Positions 38,811 through 46,683 of a stretch of DNA of 64,000 nt are shown piece by piece. The notes below the pieces were generated by a model that ran no database searches, was not told where the DNA came from, and saw nothing but the letters and a program-made list of their open reading frames with translations. Within the stretch, counting starts at the first letter, position 1. Each line of letters starts with the position of its first letter. The stretch lies in NCBI GenBank assembly GCA_000403315.2, contig KE159638.1, positions 449,793 to 513,792 of the forward strand, in the 5' to 3' direction. The position numbers were made by a program, and so were the translations under genes. The DNA is from Lachnospiraceae bacterium A2. Its GTDB lineage: Bacteria > Bacillota > Clostridia > Lachnospirales > Lachnospiraceae.

Positions 38811-39401
38811 ATGAATGTAAATGGAATAGGAGCAGGATACCCGGCAGCAGGGTATGAGACAAGAAGAACGGAAAGGAATGCGGCGGGGAGGAATTGTGCT
38901 GACCAGATGTGCAGTATGATTCCGGCAACACAGTCGTCCGGCGGAACATTTGAGTTACATATTTCAAACGATAAGGACGGAAAAGCAATCGGCTCAATGT
39001 GTGGGACTGATTATTCCCTTACAGTCTATCAGCCAAACGATTTTGACCCTGCAAATCCAGTGTATAAGGTTAAGGCATGGGATAAAGACGGAAATGTGAC
39101 AGAACGCATGGTAGATGTGTCAAAAGTTGATACAAAAAACAGTGACTATATTGATATGTTTGCATATTCCAGCCACTTATCGGCAAGCGGGAAATGTCCG
39201 GGCGCACAGTCTGCTTTTATCAGGGCAGGGGCAAATCAGCATGGTGCTGACAATAGGACACATGATGACTTGTTCGGGATGGAAGACTGGATCAGCGTTT
39301 TAAAGGACGCTATGCAGACACAGTATGATGCCGGGAATTTGAAAGACTATCTGGATTATAAGCAGTTTTGGGATTTTCTGGATAAGCAGGATTGCCAATG
39401 A
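38811..39401 (+). CDS. Array protein, family C (last gene of array)
   Basis: A 196-residue protein from ATG 38811; GGAGG lies at 38795-38799, slightly distant. Head MNVNGIGAGYPAAGYETRRT. Beta domain: GGTFELHISNDKDGKAIGSM, DPANPVYKVKAWDKDGNVTE, MVDVSKVDTKNSDYIDMFAY. Helical end YLDYKQFWDFLDKQDCQ. Paralog of 30531. It closes the array and is followed by a terminator. Confidence 0.75.
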   Translation: MNVNGIGAGYPAAGYETRRTERNAAGRNCADQMCSMIPATQSSGGTFELHISNDKDGKAIGSMCGTDYSLTVYQPNDFDPANPVYKVKAWDKDGNVTERMVDVSKVDTKNSDYIDMFAYSSHLSASGKCPGAQSAFIRAGANQHGADNRTHDDLFGMEDWISVLKDAMQTQYDAGNLKDYLDYKQFWDFLDKQDCQ

Positions 39402-39415
39402 AACACAAACGATAA

Positions 39416-39447
39416 AAGGGAACCGGCAGGGATATGCGGTTTCCCTT
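39416..39447 (+). terminator. Terminator at the end of the array
   Basis: AAGGGAACCG (39416-39425) pairs with CGGTTTCCCTT (39437-39447) with one bulged base, closing 15 nt after the last array gene. The T content after it is modest (ATTCCAT). Confidence 0.6.
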
Positions 39448-39902
39448 ATTCCATATCGGTAAGGGAAAGTAATTTTCATGGATAATATTCTTTTGTTTTT
39501 TATGCGCCATTCATGATTAAAATGATATGACAACCATACCGGGGGTGAATGCAGCCATTGTACCCCTTTTAAGCGGCTTTGCAAAGCTGGAAGATGAAAT
39601 ATTCCATTGAAACAAAAGGCAGTTACAGTTAGAAGTGAAAAAATAGAATTGCTTTAAGCCCGCCAAATAAAAAAAACGGCGTCTTTGGTGGGTGTGATTT
39701 GGCACGCCTAAATAGCAGAACCATAGATTTCCCTTCAAACCCGTTTTGAGTTTGGAGGCATTTTTTGTTTGTAAGTAGTAGCTTTTATTTTCATATGCTT
39801 TACCGGGGCTGGTTGGATTATCTGATCATAAAAATCCCCGTCAGCACATGGGGGCTTTCTGATTTAAAAATAGGAGCCAAAAATCAACATAATAAAATTA
39901 AA
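39448..39902. other. Gene-free stretch between array and IS1380 element
   Basis: About 450 nt with no credible gene. It holds several short dyads, such as CAAAC/GTTTG near 39739-39756 followed by TTTTTT, and CCCC/GGGG at 39836-39853 followed by CTTTCT. These are possible terminators for convergent transcripts. Nothing else is recognised. Confidence 0.4.
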
Positions 39903-41557
39903 CCTGAATTATTCACGGACCAGTATTTGAACTGATAACTGTGCCATGAATCTAAAAATTTATCCATGCAGACATAACATCACTCAATTAACCTGTCAAA
40001 AGGGTATAAAATCCCTGTGGCAAAGTTCAGAGCAGTTGTTAAGCTCTCAAGGTTCGTTAATAGCTGCTATTCTAACTGTACATTCAGCTTACCGATATTT
40101 GAAAGTGTCTCATAGAATTCTTTCTTATATGGGCAGCTGCTGCACAGTTTGAATGTGGTATATCTTGCAGAACGAACTGCTTTTACAGCAATCTTCATCA
40201 GTTTTAAACGGACGGTATCAATGCGCTGCTTCCTCATGTTTGCTGGTAACGCCAACCGTCTAAACCAATTAAATATGTTATACGCAAGGGCATGTACCTG
40301 AAGCCTGTTGGCATTTACCATTCTGGCATGGCTGCTTACGGATGCGAAACCAAAACCGGATTTGCTTTCTTTAATGAAGTTTTCCATCAGTCCTCGCTTG
40401 TAGTAAAATTTGATGGGATATTCTGGTGAAGAATCCATGTTTGTGACAACAAATGTGTACATGTAAACCATCTGGTTTTCCGGCTTTTCAACCTTGCATA
40501 CCACGCGTCTTTCATAAGGCCATGAACCTGCTTTGTACATGAATTCACCATAAACTACCGCATAATCGACTTTGTTTTTTTGGGTGATCTCATCAAGCCC
40601 ATCCAAAAGGTGGGGTGCTTTTTCACGGAGAATTCCATTCTCCTTCAGCCGGATGACATAGCTTGTGCAGTTTTCCTCACACTGCTTATAAAGGCCAGGC
40701 GTAGCGAAACCGCTGTCACCCCGGAGCAGAATACGGATTGCCGGATAAACATTCAGGTATTCATCAAGTATCGGATGCAGGAAGTCAACCACTCCGGTAC
40801 AGGAATACTGTGTTCCATCACGAAGCTGGATTTTTACCAGATCCCCTGTCATTCCATCATAACATACAAGTGGATGATAGCCATTGCTCTGATAATGGAA
40901 GTTGGAGGCTCTGCCTTCCTGTCTGCCATATGCATCAAGGAGAGTGGAATCAAGATCCAGAATAACAGCCTGCGGTTCCTGGATGCTGTAAATTTTCTTC
41001 CGCAGCATTCTGCCAATCGTAAGGGACTGGTTTAAGGTATCTTCATCCGTACGGTTAAAAAATCTTGATACAGTAGGCTGTGATGCAAGGGCATCTTTTT
41101 CAAGTACAGACTTGAATACAGGATCATTTGTAAGTTCACCGGAAGCATCATCTTCAAAGTAGCCTGCAATGATCATATATATCATCTGGAGCAGGTTTTC
41201 CTGATCCGTGTGGTATCGAAACAAAGCAGGGTCATTGGTTTTGGAAACACTGCTCAAAAGCTTATCAATACCAAGTTTGTTTACAAATTCTTTGATAAGA
41301 AGTAAGCCTGCATCGGAGGATAAATCACCTCCGTTGAAATTTATTTTAATCTGTCTATTGCTTTCTGGTGATAAGGTGTTTACAATACTCATAAAGGGCT
41401 CCTTTTAGGGTAATTATTTAAGATTCGACACCTTAATTTTACCATAAATGGATGCTCTTTTTTCATTCACTTAATAGGTGAAAAGCAATTTTCAGTTAAA
41501 ACACAGAAACTATGTAGCTTTCAACAATTTTCACGGCTGTGCCGTGAATAATCTAGG
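39903..41557 (-). mobile_element. IS1380-family insertion sequence
   Basis: Left end CCTGAATTATTCACGG (39903-39918) and right end CCGTGAATAATCTAGG (41542-41557) are inverted repeats matching at 14 of 16 positions. Both are flanked by TTAAA (39898-39902 and 41558-41562), a 5-bp target duplication as expected for IS1380 elements. Total 1655 bp with one intact transposase. Confidence 0.9.
40067..41392 (-). CDS. IS1380-family transposase
   Basis: A 441-residue DDE transposase. Features: SIVNTLSPESNRQIKINFNG at the start, first Asp in AVILDLDSTLLDAYGRQEG, second Asp in ILLRGDSGFATPG, Glu in MENFIKESKSGFGFASVSSH, and the end FETLSNIGKLNVQLE-like. The frame is complete and the ends are intact, so the element may be active. 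Confidence 0.93.
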   Translation of the reverse strand: MSIVNTLSPESNRQIKINFNGGDLSSDAGLLLIKEFVNKLGIDKLLSSVSKTNDPALFRYHTDQENLLQMIYMIIAGYFEDDASGELTNDPVFKSVLEKDALASQPTVSRFFNRTDEDTLNQSLTIGRMLRKKIYSIQEPQAVILDLDSTLLDAYGRQEGRASNFHYQSNGYHPLVCYDGMTGDLVKIQLRDGTQYSCTGVVDFLHPILDEYLNVYPAIRILLRGDSGFATPGLYKQCEENCTSYVIRLKENGILREKAPHLLDGLDEITQKNKVDYAVVYGEFMYKAGSWPYERRVVCKVEKPENQMVYMYTFVVTNMDSSPEYPIKFYYKRGLMENFIKESKSGFGFASVSSHARMVNANRLQVHALAYNIFNWFRRLALPANMRKQRIDTVRLKLMKIAVKAVRSARYTTFKLCSSCPYKKEFYETLSNIGKLNVQLE

Positions 41558-41572
41558 TTAAATTCTCCACAA

Positions 41573-41609
41573 ACCGTAGAGGTGTGACAGCCTCTGCGGT
41601 TTTTCTTTT
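41573..41609 (+). terminator. Strong intrinsic terminator
   Basis: ACCGTAGAGG (41573-41582) pairs with CCTCTGCGGT (41591-41600) with one mismatch around TGTGACAG, followed by TTTTTCTTTT. It lies just right of the IS1380 target duplication, so its upstream gene was in the DNA before the insertion. Confidence 0.75.
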
Positions 41610-41716
41610 GTCGTTTTTTGCAAGAATACGTCATAAGGCTGTTTGGTGTAGCGGTTGCCGTTCACCGCCTGCCAATCTGGATTTTCAACAAAAAATTCAG
41701 ATTGGAGGAAAGGAAT

Positions 41717-42193
41717 ATGGAGGGTAACCGCCCAAAAAGAAGAAAGGATAAGTATAATCCTTATACTATATGCGAAAAAGACGGACAGTATTACGTTTTA
41801 TTTAAAGATGGACAAGGCGTTTTACATAAGCTTGAAATCAGCAAGGTGCTGTATGACACGTTTGATTCCTTTGAATTAAGCGATTTGGTGTATCTCAACG
41901 TGGTGGACAGGCATATCGAGCAGTCGGAGGTATGGGAAGCAACGCTGAATGTGAGGGCAGTCCAAAAGCCGGAGGGCATAGAGGAAGTCGTGCTGAAAAA
42001 GATTCAGGTTGAAACATTACATACGGCAATGAAAAAATTGCCGGAAATGCAGCGGCGCAGGATGCAGTTGTATTATTTTGAGGGCATGACTTACGAGCAG
42101 ATAGCGAGGAAAGAGGGCTGTACCAAAATGCCAGTCAAGCGTTCCATCGAAGCCGGTATTGAACGCCTGAAAAAAGAATTGAAAAAAATTTAA
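41717..42193 (+). CDS. Sigma-70 region-4-like protein of the integrative element
   Basis: A 158-residue protein from ATG 41717, GGAGG and AAAGGAA upstream. The C-terminal third is a sigma region 4: MKKLPEMQRRRMQLYYFEGM, then TYEQIARKEGCTKMPVKRSI. The N-terminal part (NPYTICEKDGQYYVLFKDGQ) is typical for the regulators carried by clostridial conjugative elements. It may activate transfer or excision genes. An upstream start at 41618 lacks a ribosome site. Confidence 0.85.
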   Translation: MEGNRPKRRKDKYNPYTICEKDGQYYVLFKDGQGVLHKLEISKVLYDTFDSFELSDLVYLNVVDRHIEQSEVWEATLNVRAVQKPEGIEEVVLKKIQVETLHTAMKKLPEMQRRRMQLYYFEGMTYEQIARKEGCTKMPVKRSIEAGIERLKKELKKI

Positions 42194-42226
42194 AAATAGG
42201 TAGCTACTTTTTGCCTTTAAGTGAGG

Positions 42227-42263
42227 AAACAGGTGAGGGAGATAAAAAATCCCTTGCCTGTTT
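42227..42263 (+). terminator. Terminator after sigma-like gene
   Basis: AAACAGG (42227-42233) pairs with CCTGTTT (42257-42263) and AGGGA (42236-42240) with TCCCT (42250-42254); T-rich DNA follows. Good intrinsic terminator. Confidence 0.65.
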
Positions 42264-42990
42264 TCCGCTTTTATGCACATAGGTTATGTGCATGGAGGGA
42301 TGCACCCCAGGGTGCTTTCTCTTTGCCTTCGGCAAATTCACCTTGCCCGAAGGGGGTCTCCGTTATGCGGTGGATGGGTTTGTACCATGAAAATTTCATA
42401 CCCATTCACCAAGCACATTCCTGTTGTTATCGTGATAAGCGTAAGCCACGTTAGCAGGTACGCCATGAGCTGGATGGGGATAGGGGCAGCGGAATCGCAC
42501 AGACAGAAAAAATTGGTTTGCGGCTGTACTATCCCCATTTAGGGAGCGGGAAATACCGGGCTATAACTATCAGTTTGCTACTGATAAGGCGATAACAGGC
42601 AGCAGGGACAATGATACTCCCGTCCAGTCACAAGTCGAGCGTTAGAAGCGTCGCAACAAATGAGGGCGGCTCCGGGCGATCCCCGGATGGGTGCGAATCC
42701 CGTGGAGCTGGCCAGCAGCCAGCCGTTTGGTGACTTCCCTGTATCTGCCGTAAAAGCGGCAGATATGTAAGCCGGGGTGTCGTGGACAAATAGGCTTATC
42801 AGGCTAAAAATGGTAGCCGGACACAGAACATAAAAAATTCTAAGGAATAGTCAAAAGGATATGTTTTGTGTCCGGCTGATACATACCTGAAATGCAGAGG
42901 AATTTTATTTTTCGGCATGCAAGGTGTATTTTGCGAATTTGTATTTTCTGCCATGAAAGAAAAAGCAGGCTGGATTAGGAAGTAAAGATT
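42264..42990 (+). other. Highly structured non-coding region of the element
   Basis: About 730 nt with strong dyads. ATGCACATA/TATGTGCAT lies at 42273-42293 with a 3-nt loop. CCTTCGGCAA/TTGCCCGAAGG lies at 42326-42353, and a G-rich block with CCGGGCGATCCCCGG near 42674-42688. A frame at 42273-42542 (89 residues) exists but has no ribosome site. The region may be an origin of transfer, a regulatory RNA or both. It lies between the sigma-like gene and the toxin gene. Confidence 0.45.
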
Positions 42991-43008
42991 ATGGAGGACA
43001 TTTTTATT

Positions 43009-43548
43009 ATGGAAGAAAGAGAAATCAGGCGTGGGGATATTTACCATGCTAATTTAAATCCCGTTGTAGGAAGTGAACAAGGAGGATATCGCCCGGTATT
43101 GGTGATTCAGAATAACAGGGGGAATAAACATAGTCCAACTGTTGTTGTCGCTGCAATCACAAGCAGACCGAAACATAAGATGCCTACCCATGTACCGTTA
43201 AAAGGGATTGAGGGATTAGAAAAGGATTCCGTAGTGTTGTTGGAGCAGTTGAGGACTATTGATAAAAAGCGTTTGGATGATTATGTGGGAACATTGGACA
43301 GACAGCAGATGTTAAAGGTTGAAAAAGCATTATGCTCCAGTACAGGGATGAGAAAATTGGATAAGCCAATACTGATGTGTCTTTGCCCGGTATGTGCAAA
43401 GCCGTTTTTTGAATCCACAGAACATTTCATCCAGAGGACAGAAAAAAATCAGAAATTGAAAGAAACCTGTATGTTCTGTAATGTCAGGCAGGGTTATGAT
43501 TATTCAATAAGGAAGAAATATAATGGTGAAAACAAGATATTTGAATAA
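43009..43548 (+). CDS. MazF/PemK-type toxin with C-terminal cysteine-rich extension
   Basis: A 179-residue protein from ATG 43009. Residues 4-115 are a MazF-like endoribonuclease domain: IRRGDIYHANLNPVVGSEQG, YRPVLVIQNNRGNKHSPTVV, AAITSRPKHKMPTHV and LLEQLRTIDKKRLDDYVGTL, with the catalytic Arg and Thr/Ser region. A 65-residue extension carries CLCPVCAKPFFEST and CMFCNVRQGYDY, a likely zinc finger. Usual MazF proteins have about 115 residues. No antitoxin gene lies directly upstream. Confidence 0.85.
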   Translation: MEEREIRRGDIYHANLNPVVGSEQGGYRPVLVIQNNRGNKHSPTVVVAAITSRPKHKMPTHVPLKGIEGLEKDSVVLLEQLRTIDKKRLDDYVGTLDRQQMLKVEKALCSSTGMRKLDKPILMCLCPVCAKPFFESTEHFIQRTEKNQKLKETCMFCNVRQGYDYSIRKKYNGENKIFE

Positions 43549-43649
43549 GTCAAGTATGCGATTTGATATTTTGCATATTAGACGGAATGAGGACTGTGCG
43601 CTATTCTGTAAGTGTGCAGTCCTCTTGCTGAAAAAGAGGAGGTGCAGCC

Positions 43650-43847
43650 ATGGCAGAATCTTTTGATATATCAAAAAAAGTGTATGATGCGGAGGACATA
43701 CAGAAATTGCTTGGGATAGGAAGGACAAAAGCCTATGAATTTCTGGATGAGGTTTATAAAAAGCAGGAACCGTTCCGTGTCATCAAAATAGGAAAAGTTT
43801 ATAGGATTCCCTGCAAACCTTTTGAAAAATGGCTTTGTGGGGAATGA
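43650..43847 (+). CDS. Excisionase-like HTH protein
   Basis: A 65-residue winged-helix protein after GAGGAGG: VYDAEDIQKLLGIGRTKAYE, FLDEVYKKQEPFRVIKIGKV and YRIPCKPFEKWL. It has the size and form of Xis/excisionase-type DNA-bending proteins, and it lies directly before the integrase genes, the standard place for them. Confidence 0.85.
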   Translation: MAESFDISKKVYDAEDIQKLLGIGRTKAYEFLDEVYKKQEPFRVIKIGKVYRIPCKPFEKWLCGE

Positions 43848-43869
43848 TTGGAAAGAATGAGGTGATTCA

Positions 43870-45080
43870 ATGGCAGATAAAGAAAAGACTGCAAAGACAG
43901 GACAGGAAAAAAGGGTTGTATTTTTTGAAAATAATTCATGGTATCACCGAACAAAAGAGCTGATGGATGATATGACTGTGAAATATAGCAAAAAAGGAGG
44001 TTTTCAGACGCCAGAAGAAGCAGAAGGAAGCTATTGGGAATATGAAAACCGTTTCCGGGACAGGCAGCGGGAATTTCAAGTTGGCTATTTGAAGAACCGG
44101 GATGTGATGTTTGGGGATTATCTGATGTATTGGTTTGAACATATTTATTCCCTGCGAATTGAAACAACTACGAAAATGATTGGCTCTTATACCCTTTATG
44201 AATTGCTTTTGCCCAGCATAGAGAGTGATATTAAGTTGCGGTATGTAACCGTGGAATATTTGGATGCGTTGTTGGAAAGAACATCGAAGATTTGTGTTTC
44301 GGCAGGAAATAAAGGGCGGGAATTACTAAGCCTGGCGATGAAAGACGCATTGTTTGAAGGATTCATTACTTACAATCCGATTCCAGAAACAAAGCCATAT
44401 AAGAGGAAAAAACCTAAAATCCGTGTGCTTAGCAAAGAAAAAATAAAATTACTGTTAGAAGCGGGGCAAAAAGTGCATGGTATCTGGAAATCCAGTTAGG
44501 ATTATTTTGTGGATTGAGAAAAGGTGAAATTTTAGGGCTAAAATTCAGCGACTTTGATTTTGAAAAAAATACAGTCAGGATAAGCCGACAGATTGTAGCA
44601 AACCCAAAGCTGAGTGGAAGTTTTAACATTGAGGAATATTCTTTAATTGAGCGTGAGCCAAAAACAGAAAACAGCTACCGGATCTTAAGGGTTCCAAAAG
44701 CTGTCATGGATGAGGTAGAACGCAGACAGAGGAAAGTTCAGCTTGATAAAGAGTATGCAGGGGAGAAATATAGGGACAATGGATATGTCTGCTGCCGGGA
44801 TAATGGCAGACCTCATTCGTTAAGTTCTTTCAATCAGGCATTGACAAAACTCTGTAACCGAAATGGACTTCCAGTAGTTACCGTGCATGGATTACGCCAT
44901 ATGTTTGCGACGATCTTAATTGAGAGCGGAGTTCCATTAGTAAAAATATCAGGGTTATTAGGGCATAGCTCCATCCATACTACCTATGAATATTATTGTG
45001 ATGTTATGGATGAAAAGGACAAGATCATCGCATTCATGAACGATACATTTGCGCCGGAAAAGGCAGGAATGGAGGGATAG
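43870..45080 (+). pseudogene. Tyrosine recombinase 1, split by a frameshift
   Basis: Two frames together form one integrase. 43870-44499 gives the N-terminal AP2-like and SAM-like domains (KKGGFQTPEEAEGSYWEYEN, VMFGDYLMYWFEHIYSLRIE). From about 44472 the -1 frame continues SAWYLEIQLGLFCGLRKGEI and holds the catalytic set: Arg in GLRKGE, HGLRH, GLLGHSS and Tyr in HTTYEYY. The break is at CAAAAAGT (44467-44474). One more A there would restore CAA AAA AGT and an open frame. It may be a mutation or a -1 slip site. Confidence 0.75.
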
Positions 45081-45081
45081 C

Positions 45082-46374
45082 ATGGAAAACAAGTTTGATT
45101 TTAAGAAATATGTAGATTATAAAGTGTACTCTGTTACCACAATAAAAAAAGGATACGGATTCCGGGTGGTTTTGAAATTTGCGGATGATACTTTTGTCAC
45201 GCAGCAGCACGCTGGATTTAAAACCAAAAAGGAAGCGAATGCAGGCAGGGATGAAGTGGTTGGGCAGCTCCATCATGGTACATATATTGTCTATGGGAAG
45301 ATTAAGGTTGCCGATTTCATGGAATACTGGCTTGAGGATGTCATGAAGAAGCGGATCGCAGACAATACTTATAACAGTTATAAAAATGCGGTTTACAATT
45401 ATATTTCTCCGGGAATTGGAAAAATGTACATGTCTACATTAAATCAGGGGTATATCCGTAAGCTGTACAACTCAGTCACAGATCAATCCGAAAATGTGGC
45501 AAGGCTTGTGAAAACAGTTATGAATACGGCTATGGAATATGCAAAAAATAAGAATGTCATAGCAGTTAATTGTGCAGAGGGGGTTATGCTCCCTAAAAAA
45601 GTCAAGAAAAAGGCTTACCGTATCTTAAAGATAGACGTACAGAAAACATTGACAGTCCCACAGGTGGCGCAGTTAATTGACGCAAGCAAGGAGACGCCAA
45701 TCTATATGCAGATTTTATTCGCTGTGTTAATGGGATTGAGGCGTGGTGAAATTAACGGGTTAAAATACAGTGATGTGGATTATATTAACAGGACGCTGAA
45801 AATACAGCGGCAGTTGGGGAAAGTACCCAACTCAAAGGCGGAAGATGTTTTGCCAAAAATGCTGACGAAGCAGGAGATACCGACAAAAACAGAATCCAGC
45901 AACCGGGAAGTGCCTATACCGGATTTTGTCTTTGAAGCAATATTGGAGCAAAGGCGGATTTATGAGAAAAACCGCAGACGCAGGAAACGGGAGTTTCGGG
46001 ATTTGGATTATATCTGCTGTTCGACTTACGGGAATCCGAGAAGCAAGAGCTATCACCATAAATATTATAAAGAACTGTTAAAGGCACAGGGGTTACCCGA
46101 CATTCATTTCCACCAGCTACGGAATACATATACGACAATCCTGTTGAAGAACGATTTCAATATTAAGGGAATATCGAATATGTTGGGGCATTCTAAGGAA
46201 ATCATATCGGCGGACATATATGGTGATACACAGGAAATCATTGAGGACTGTTTGTATGCGATAGAGCCATTTATAGAATCTGTCATGCCAAAGTGTGGAA
46301 GAGGGGAATATTACGATTATTCTGATATGGAGGATATAGAAAATCTGGCGGAGGAATATCTAGGGGCAGCCTGA
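45082..46374 (+). CDS. Tyrosine recombinase 2 (integrase)
   Basis: A 430-residue integrase from ATG 45082 after GGAGGGA, 1 nt from the stop of the first recombinase. AP2-like arm-binding start (KKGYGFRVVLKFADDTFVTQ), SAM-like core (DFMEYWLEDVMKKRIADNTY) and catalytic domain: Arg in MGLRRGEING, HQLRN as the HxxR motif, MLGHSKEI and Tyr in SADIYGDTQE. Intact, so it may integrate the island alone or with the first recombinase. It is the last gene before the chromosomal uvrB. Confidence 0.9.
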   Translation: MENKFDFKKYVDYKVYSVTTIKKGYGFRVVLKFADDTFVTQQHAGFKTKKEANAGRDEVVGQLHHGTYIVYGKIKVADFMEYWLEDVMKKRIADNTYNSYKNAVYNYISPGIGKMYMSTLNQGYIRKLYNSVTDQSENVARLVKTVMNTAMEYAKNKNVIAVNCAEGVMLPKKVKKKAYRILKIDVQKTLTVPQVAQLIDASKETPIYMQILFAVLMGLRRGEINGLKYSDVDYINRTLKIQRQLGKVPNSKAEDVLPKMLTKQEIPTKTESSNREVPIPDFVFEAILEQRRIYEKNRRRRKREFRDLDYICCSTYGNPRSKSYHHKYYKELLKAQGLPDIHFHQLRNTYTTILLKNDFNIKGISNMLGHSKEIISADIYGDTQEIIEDCLYAIEPFIESVMPKCGRGEYYDYSDMEDIENLAEEYLGAA

Positions 46375-46395
46375 TAATCATACGGAGGATATGGA

Positions 46396-46446
46396 GCAAT
46401 AAAAAAGTACGAATGAAGAAACCGAACATTTGTACTTTTTTATTGC
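46396..46446. terminator. Perfect 15-bp stem at the island's right end
   Basis: GCAATAAAAAAGTAC (46396-46410) is the exact complement of GTACTTTTTTATTGC (46432-46446), and ATG/CAT extends it inside. It works as a bidirectional terminator after the integrase, and marks the probable boundary of the integrative element. Confidence 0.75.
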
Positions 46447-46683
46447 GCCAAGCTATATACATTTGAAAAGTTTTTTGTTATAATGTTCAAGATAATCGCA
46501 TGAATCATGTTTCGTGCTGCGAAGTGATATTTAGTCCTCGAAAATCGAATTTGTGACTTTTGCCTTCCGGGATTCGTAAAAGCATACCGAAAGGCAGTTA
46601 TTTTGAGGATTTCATTACGAATTACAAAATTGGCTGTTGGCTGATAGTAATCGTATCAAAAGTCACAAAACGGAGGTATTGCT
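46447..46683 (+). promoter_or_regulatory. uvrB promoter and structured leader
   Basis: A -10 TATAAT lies at 46479-46484; the best -35 is TATACA (46456-46461) with 17 bp spacing. The transcript would hold a dyad: TTTGTGACTTTTG (46550-46562) pairs exactly with CAAAAGTCACAAA (46657-46669). Inside it TGCCTTCCGG (46561-46570) pairs with CCGAAAGGCA (46587-46596). The outer arm ends 3 nt before GGAGG of uvrB, so it could affect translation. The element's attachment site is likely in this stretch too. Confidence 0.5.

Noticed and set aside
42273-42542. 89-residue frame in the structured region
   Set aside because: No ribosome site and its start lies inside a perfect hairpin. The frame probably follows from nucleotide conservation and not from coding.
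42660-42790. Cobalamin-riboswitch-like stretch (GGGTGCGAATCCCG)
   Set aside because: The B12 box and the conserved core are not present, and no cobalamin gene lies downstream. The likeness is limited to one arm.
46423-46436. LexA (SOS) box before uvrB
   Set aside because: CGAACATTTGTACT is imperfect, lies inside the terminator-like stem and upstream of the predicted promoter.
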